A DNA stretch of 64,000 bases, taken from positions 673,989 through 737,988 of the forward strand of contig SDOX01000016.1 in assembly GCA_004565275.1 (NCBI GenBank), read 5' to 3'. Every line of letters begins with the position of its first letter. Position 1 is the first letter of the stretch. The notes below the pieces were generated by a model, which worked only from the letters and a program-made list of their open reading frames with translations, had not been told where the DNA came from and searched no databases. Source of the stretch: Nannochloropsis salina CCMP1776 (Eukaryota > Sar > Eustigmatophyceae > Eustigmatales > Monodopsidaceae). The translations under genes were made by a program, and so were the position numbers. Shown piece after piece: positions 62,245-64,000 of the stretch.

Positions 62245-63646
62245 ATGGGCAATGCGGGGAGCAACGGAAATGTGTCTTTGGGCGTGGAGACAGAAAAAAT
62301 GGCCTACATGGCTGGTGAAACCGTCAAGGGGACCGTCTCTGTTTGGATAGCTGTCGAGACACAGGTAATTTCATGTGCAGGGCCCATCTCTTTTCCTTCT
62401 CCCGCTCTCTTTTCCACAACGATCACGGGGATAATGTCGGTTTATGTACCCATGCATGTATTTGACAACTTCAACAATTTTCACTTCTTTCAAATATCAA
62501 ACTCAATGTATACCCTGCGCTGACTTACATAACGTATTGCCAATCCATTTCCTCTCTATTAACGCCTGTCCCCGTCGTTTCCAGACTACGGGGGTTTTCC
62601 TTCGAGTGAAAGGCCTCGAAAAAGTAAGTTTTACGGAACGCCGCTCAGGAAGGGACATGGAGGATCGGGACAGGACATTGCAGGACGAAGTCATTTTTTT
62701 CGACGTGAAAATGCCCTTGCTCACAGCTCAAGCCGGCGTCCTTGGCCCCGGGCAATACCAAATTCCCTTCTCCTTCGCGCTCCCTGACTCCCTGCCAGGC
62801 ACCCTTCCAGAGGAGGAAGGGGTCAGTGGAAGCGAATCGTACCGCTGCTCTGTTGAGTATGAGGTTTTAGCCTACGTGGATATTCCTGGACTTCTCTCCA
62901 GCAACGTGCAGCACCGGCGGCTGTTGACAGTGACCGCGGCCATGAACCCATGGTCCGTGCAAAGCGGGACCGTAGAGAAGACAAATAAGGTATGCTTGCT
63001 CTGCTGCATTCCTCGGGGCGAGGTCTGGATGCGTGCGTCTATGCCCCAGTCCCATTACCGGCCTGGGGAGACTGCCAGCCTGGTGGTTGATATCCACAAC
63101 CGCTCTCCGGCCGCCGTGCGTCACGTCACGGTCCGTCTCCTCAGGCGCCTTCGCTTGGGCACGCGCAGCAGTGGCTGGGTTTACTACAATTCGGACGTCC
63201 TGACCTCTCTGAAGCTTGCAGGGCTCCGCCCCGGGCAGCAACGCATGGACCAAGCCGCCGAGAAGCTAGGCTTGGTCTTGGCCTCGACAGATGGGAAGCC
63301 TCTGACCGCAGAAGTGCTGGGGAGCATCGTCGAGTGCACCTACGTGGTCGAAGTCACCGCTAAGGTCAATTGGGCCCCTTTGATGGCAATCGAAATTCCG
63401 ATTCATGTCTATCACGGGGCCTCACCTCCTCCCTCCTCTTTGCCCGAGACCCATCGCCACGAACCTTTGCCCCCCCCCCCGACCGCGACTGCAGTCCCTT
63501 TTCACCCTACCCTTCTGGACGCCGTCGACATCCCCTTGGCAAGTGTCACCTCCGCAGCTGCCTCTGCCAGCACTGTCCAGCCAATATCGGTGTTGCCCTC
63601 GGCGCCATCCCTGCGAGGGGGGCGGGAGGGGAAAAGTTTGGAATAG
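62245..63646 (+). CDS. arrestin-domain protein (ARRDC / alpha-arrestin-like)
   Basis: Predicted adaptor with N- and C-terminal arrestin beta-sandwiches, as in alpha-arrestins, which link membrane proteins to ubiquitin ligases. Exons 62245-62364 and 62585-63646 (GTAATT...CCAG, phase 0) give 393 residues. The N-domain has VETEKMAYMAGETVKGTVSV, then the spliced TQ-TTGVFLRVKGLEKVSFTE, GPGQYQIPFSFALPDSLPGT and YRCSVEYEVLAYVDIPG. The C-domain has GEVWMRASMPQSHYRPGETA and VECTYVVEVTAKVNWAP. These are the classic arrestin strands, including PFxFxLPxxLP. The N-terminus MGNAGSNGN fits an N-myristoylation signal (Gly2, Ser6). The tail is Pro/Ser-rich without a clear PPxY. The start is chosen because of the conserved N-domain strand; the frame is open upstream. 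Confidence 0.88.
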
Positions 63647-63904
63647 GAAGGGGACTGGGGGGGTTGTCTGTGTAGGAGGGAGAGGGTCCCTGTGGCAAAC
63701 TTTATCGGATCCGCTTCTTTGTCAATGTGAATGACTAAAATGACTGAATGGTATGTTAGAAATGGACAAGGCGGTGAAAAGCAGAGGGCCAAAGGGATCT
63801 CTACAGCATCCAGGGTCTCGCCTTGGCCCTCAAAGCTTCTTCTTTTCCGAGTTGCTCTATTCTTTCCGTGGTATCCCTCCCACGCAGACGCAGAATGATA
63901 CATA
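63647..63904. other. convergent intergenic region
   Basis: About 260 bases between the arrestin-like stop and the last minus-strand fragment. Nothing recognised. Confidence 0.4.
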
Positions 63905-64000
63905 CTAACCTACAAAGGCTTTCGCACGCTTTTCCGTTGTGCCATTGCCACCGCCCGGGACTCTTTCCTTCTCCTCGAGCTTGGCCTCCTCGGGCACACG
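63905..64000 (-). CDS. C-terminal fragment of a gene entering from the right edge (partial)
   Basis: The minus strand is open from the window edge for 31 codons to TAG at 63905. It encodes a charged tail (VPEEAKLEEKERVPGGG, then TEKRAKAF). The same place could be a donor (GTAG-GTTAGT), in which case the exon would continue elsewhere. The family is not recognisable from this piece. Confidence 0.35.
   Translation of the reverse strand, partial: RVPEEAKLEEKERVPGGGNGTTEKRAKAFVG

Noticed and set aside
1-64000. Transposons, virus-like elements, CRISPR arrays, biosynthetic gene clusters
   Set aside because: No reverse transcriptase, integrase, transposase, capsid-like or terminal-repeat structure was seen, and neighbouring genes are unrelated housekeeping genes.

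Overview
This is nuclear DNA from a compact eukaryotic genome. The best guess is a eustigmatophyte alga of the Nannochloropsis/Microchloropsis type. The evidence is gene spacing of a few hundred bases on both strands, short GT-AG introns (52 to about 300 bases), GC-rich coding third positions, two presequences of the heterokont plastid kind (a hydrophobic signal followed by VSGFAAP or TSAFLLP), and typical eukaryotic trafficking, repair and RNA genes. The genus is an inference. No transposon, virus-like element, CRISPR array or recognisable tRNA/rRNA gene was found.

Layout. 1-16 kb: a possible tail of an upstream gene; a membrane-anchored GH2 beta-galactosidase (+); a secreted cystatin-like protein (-); AP-2 mu (+); a mitochondrial carrier (+); mitochondrial uS15 (-); a plastid-type unknown protein (-); the rRNA-processing factor ESF1 (+). 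16-24 kb: soluble inorganic pyrophosphatase (-), a four-exon GSCFA-domain protein (-), and Golgi tether subunit COG4 (+). 24-31 kb: two tandem ELOVL6-like fatty-acid elongases (+) and the ER insertase subunit EMC3 (-). 31-42 kb: a rhodanese/O-methyltransferase fusion that looks like TrhO joined to TrmR (+), a plastid-type phosphohexomutase (+), a CSB/ERCC6 repair ATPase (+) and a small membrane protein (-). 42-51 kb: tRNA-dihydrouridine synthase DUS2 (+), a small secreted Cys protein (+), a SET-domain methyltransferase (-), and a thioredoxin/P-loop kinase fusion (+). 51-64 kb: purple acid phosphatase (+), tubulin cofactor C (-), a four-TM protein (+), a class-IV PLP enzyme (+), a MATH-RING protein (-), an arrestin-like protein (+), and the edge of one more minus-strand gene.

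Most multi-exon models here were rebuilt by hand by joining exons at GT/AG sites where codon phase and family similarity agree. Exon coordinates are given in each entry. Genes do not form operons. Neighbours are mostly unrelated housekeeping genes, often in head-to-head pairs 300-700 bases apart that could share promoters. The one clear functional cluster is the elongase pair with the ER factor EMC3 next to it.

The most interesting gene is at 31.5-34.5 kb. One polypeptide appears to carry both enzymes that would make 5-methoxyuridine at tRNA wobble position 34 (hydroxylation, then O-methylation), probably in an organelle.
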